Positions 62,706 to 64,000 of a DNA stretch of 64,000 nucleotides are shown one piece after another (position 1 is the stretch's first letter; each line of letters begins with the position of its first letter). The translations under genes were made by a program, and so were the position numbers. Origin of the DNA: Beijerinckiaceae bacterium (GTDB lineage: Bacteria > Pseudomonadota > Alphaproteobacteria > Rhizobiales > Beijerinckiaceae); NCBI GenBank assembly GCA_947453205.1, contig CANGFT010000006.1:1-64000 (forward strand). The letters run 5' to 3'. The notes under the pieces were generated by a model. It saw only the letters and a list, made by a program, of their open reading frames with translations. It was not told the DNA's origin and searched no databases.

Positions 62706-63827
62706 TCAACCTCCCAGCCCGAGTTCGCCCGCCAGCGCGTCCAGCCCGGCCGTGGCGGCGGAGTCAGCGCCGAAGGCCTTGCGCGCCTCGCCAAGGGCCG
62801 CCCGCGCCTTCTCAGGCTCCCGCAGAACCGTATAGGCCCGCACGAGCCGCGACCACTCCTCGAGGCTGCCGCCATTCGTCGCAAGGCGGGCAGCGAGCCC
62901 CTCGACCATCCCGCGGATCGTCGCATCGCGCTCGGCGGGCGCCATGGCGGCGATGGCCGCGCCCTGGGGAGAGGCGGCGGGCCCAGAGGAGGCAGGGGGC
63001 GAAGCGGCAGGCGGCGAAGCCTCCCCGCCGAGCCGCGCAATGCGCTCGCGCACAAGATCGGCGAAAGGCGCCTCAGGCGCATCCGCCAGCAACCCGGCGA
63101 ACCCCTCGAGGGCGCGGGCCCTGTCGCCCTTCTGCTCGGCGGCCAGCGCCAGATAGAAGCGCGGCTCAAGGCGGCTGGGCTCAATCGCCAGCGCCTTTTC
63201 AAAGGCGGCCTGCGCCTCCTCGTCCACCTTGCCCTGATTGGCGAAGACGAGGCTCTGGCCGAAGGCCATCAAAAGATCGGGCGAGGCGCCCTGCAGGCGG
63301 ATCAGATTGCGCAAAGCCCGGGCGGCGGCGTCAGGGCGTTCGAGGCGCGTATAGACCTGCGCCAGAATCTCCCAGCCCCGCGCATCATCCGGCTCCTTCG
63401 CCAGATGCGTTTCGATCCGGGCGAGGGCGGCGGCCATGTCCATGTCCGCAGGCTGGGCCTTGATGCGCGCCTGCAGCGGCATGTCCTGATAATCGGGAGC
63501 GCCAAGACGCGCATAAAGCGCGACGCTCAGGATCGGCACGATGAGAATGACAAGCACGGAGGCGGCCTTGGCGCCCCCCCGCCCTGCAGGCGACGGCTCC
63601 AAAGCCGTGCTCGCCAGAAGGCGCCTCGCGGCCTCCGTGCGCGCCGCCTCGCCATCGGCCGGGGTCATCAGGCCCCGCGCCACATCCCGCTCGATGTCCG
63701 CCAGTTCAGCCTGATACAGATTGGTTTCAATGGCCAGACGGGAGTCGCCACGCGGCCTCCCGGCCAGAGGCCAGAGAAACGCGAGCACGGCGGCGCCCGT
63801 CATGGCGGCGAAAACAACCCAGATCAT
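62706..63827 (-). CDS. ccmI: cytochrome c maturation protein CcmI (CycH)
   Basis: The 373-residue protein has two transmembrane helices (about 3-18 and 90-108, [19 protein letters not shown]) with a leucine-rich segment between them ([13 protein letters not shown]). A periplasmic part follows with tetratricopeptide repeats ([19 protein letters not shown] and similar) that bind apocytochrome C-termini. An Ala/Pro-rich linker (270-290) precedes the last repeats. It is the first gene of the operon ccmI-E-F-H. Confidence 0.93.
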   Translation of the reverse strand: MIWVVFAAMTGAAVLAFLWPLAGRPRGDSRLAIETNLYQAELADIERDVARGLMTPADGEAARTEAARRLLASTALEPSPAGRGGAKAASVLVILIVPILSVALYARLGAPDYQDMPLQARIKAQPADMDMAAALARIETHLAKEPDDARGWEILAQVYTRLERPDAAARALRNLIRLQGASPDLLMAFGQSLVFANQGKVDEEAQAAFEKALAIEPSRLEPRFYLALAAEQKGDRARALEGFAGLLADAPEAPFADLVRERIARLGGEASPPAASPPASSGPAASPQGAAIAAMAPAERDATIRGMVEGLAARLATNGGSLEEWSRLVRAYTVLREPEKARAALGEARKAFGADSAATAGLDALAGELGLGG

Positions 63828-63888
63828 GGCGCTTGTTTAGCCCGTGACGGGGGCGCAGGGAAGGCGAATCGTCGCAAAGCCTCCCCCC

Positions 63889-64000
63889 TCACACCATCAG
63901 CAGCCGCAGCCGCACCCGAAGCCCGCCGAGGGGGCTCTCCTCCAGCTTGACCTCGCCCCCATGCAGGGCGACGAGATCGGTCACGATCGACAGGCCAAGG
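63889..64000 (-). CDS. C-terminal end of a sensor histidine kinase, FeuQ-like (partial)
   Basis: Only the last 36 codons are inside the window. They read LGLSIVTDLVALHGGEV and end in RLLMV before a TGA. This is the G2 box and last strand of a HATPase domain. In rhizobia the gene before cycH (ccmI) is the sensor kinase feuQ, so that identity is likely by position. The N-terminus is beyond the right edge. Confidence 0.75.
   Translation of the reverse strand, partial: LGLSIVTDLVALHGGEVKLEESPLGGLRVRLRLLMV

Overview
The window is a piece of an alphaproteobacterial chromosome, most likely order Hyphomicrobiales (Rhizobiales). The evidence is uniformly GC-rich codon use, the cytochrome c maturation block ccmIEFH (cycHJKL) with a sensor kinase on one side and degP, a two-component pair and glnE on the other, the DUF2849-cysI-DUF934 sulfite reductase group, and a match to the alphaproteobacterial SAM-II riboswitch. 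Genus cannot be fixed from the sequence. No rRNA, tRNA or CRISPR array was seen.

Layout. 1-1.9 kb is a small AT-richer accessory edge: the tail of an IS transposase, what looks like a broken tyrosine integrase, an FkbM-type methyltransferase and a possible porin-like gene remnant. 2-15.4 kb holds envelope and housekeeping genes: an Omp25/31-like barrel, a YkuD L,D-transpeptidase, DUF971, moaA, an alpha/beta hydrolase, an orphan Tat-exported TRAP binding protein, the Mrp/ApbC Fe-S carrier, a 924-residue exported caspase-fold protein whose catalytic His and Cys are both replaced, a beta-hydroxyacid dehydrogenase, a uracil-DNA glycosylase relative and an S10 carboxypeptidase-like protein. 15.4-20.1 kb is a sulfonate-sulfur operon on the minus strand (small ORF, ssuA, ssuD, ssuC, ssuB, Lrp/AsnC regulator). 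Its roughly 420-base leader carries a promoter, a SAM-II-like aptamer, a 35-codon leader peptide with a Cys-Arg-Arg-Cys-Cys run, and a 16-bp stem built on those Cys codons that reaches the next ribosome binding site. 20.2-24.2 kb has cobT/cobS, DUF1289, a TauE-like exporter and dusA. 24.2-25.4 kb contains a low-GC patch with an unknown membrane protein. 25.4-27.3 kb carries small exported proteins, a CxxCH protein and a universal stress protein.

27.5-32.1 kb is a complete branched-chain-amino-acid-type ABC operon (livG, livF, binding protein, livH, livM). 32.1-34.8 kb is assimilatory sulfite reduction. 34.8-39.2 kb is a trehalose operon (otsB, a GH15 glucoamylase-like gene, otsA). 39.3-43.7 kb is a mix: a HbpS/GlcG-like protein, a class II aldolase, glyoxalase I, a CDF transporter with three C-terminal domains and an MFS transporter. 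43.8-47.8 kb pairs a three-domain lysophospholipid flippase/acyltransferase/acyl-ACP synthetase fusion with a TetR regulator, with a palindromic operator over the promoter. 48-53 kb has pepN and a PleC/DivJ-type PAS kinase. 53-64 kb, all minus strand, is glnE, sensor kinase, response regulator, degP, ccmH, ccmF, ccmE, ccmI and the end of a FeuQ-like kinase.

Sulfur assimilation recurs (sulfonate uptake and cleavage, sulfite reductase, TauE-like export), as does envelope maintenance (L,D-transpeptidase, DegP, phospholipid repair, Ccm, trehalose). The most original feature is the compound SAM/cysteine-sensing leader of the ssu operon.
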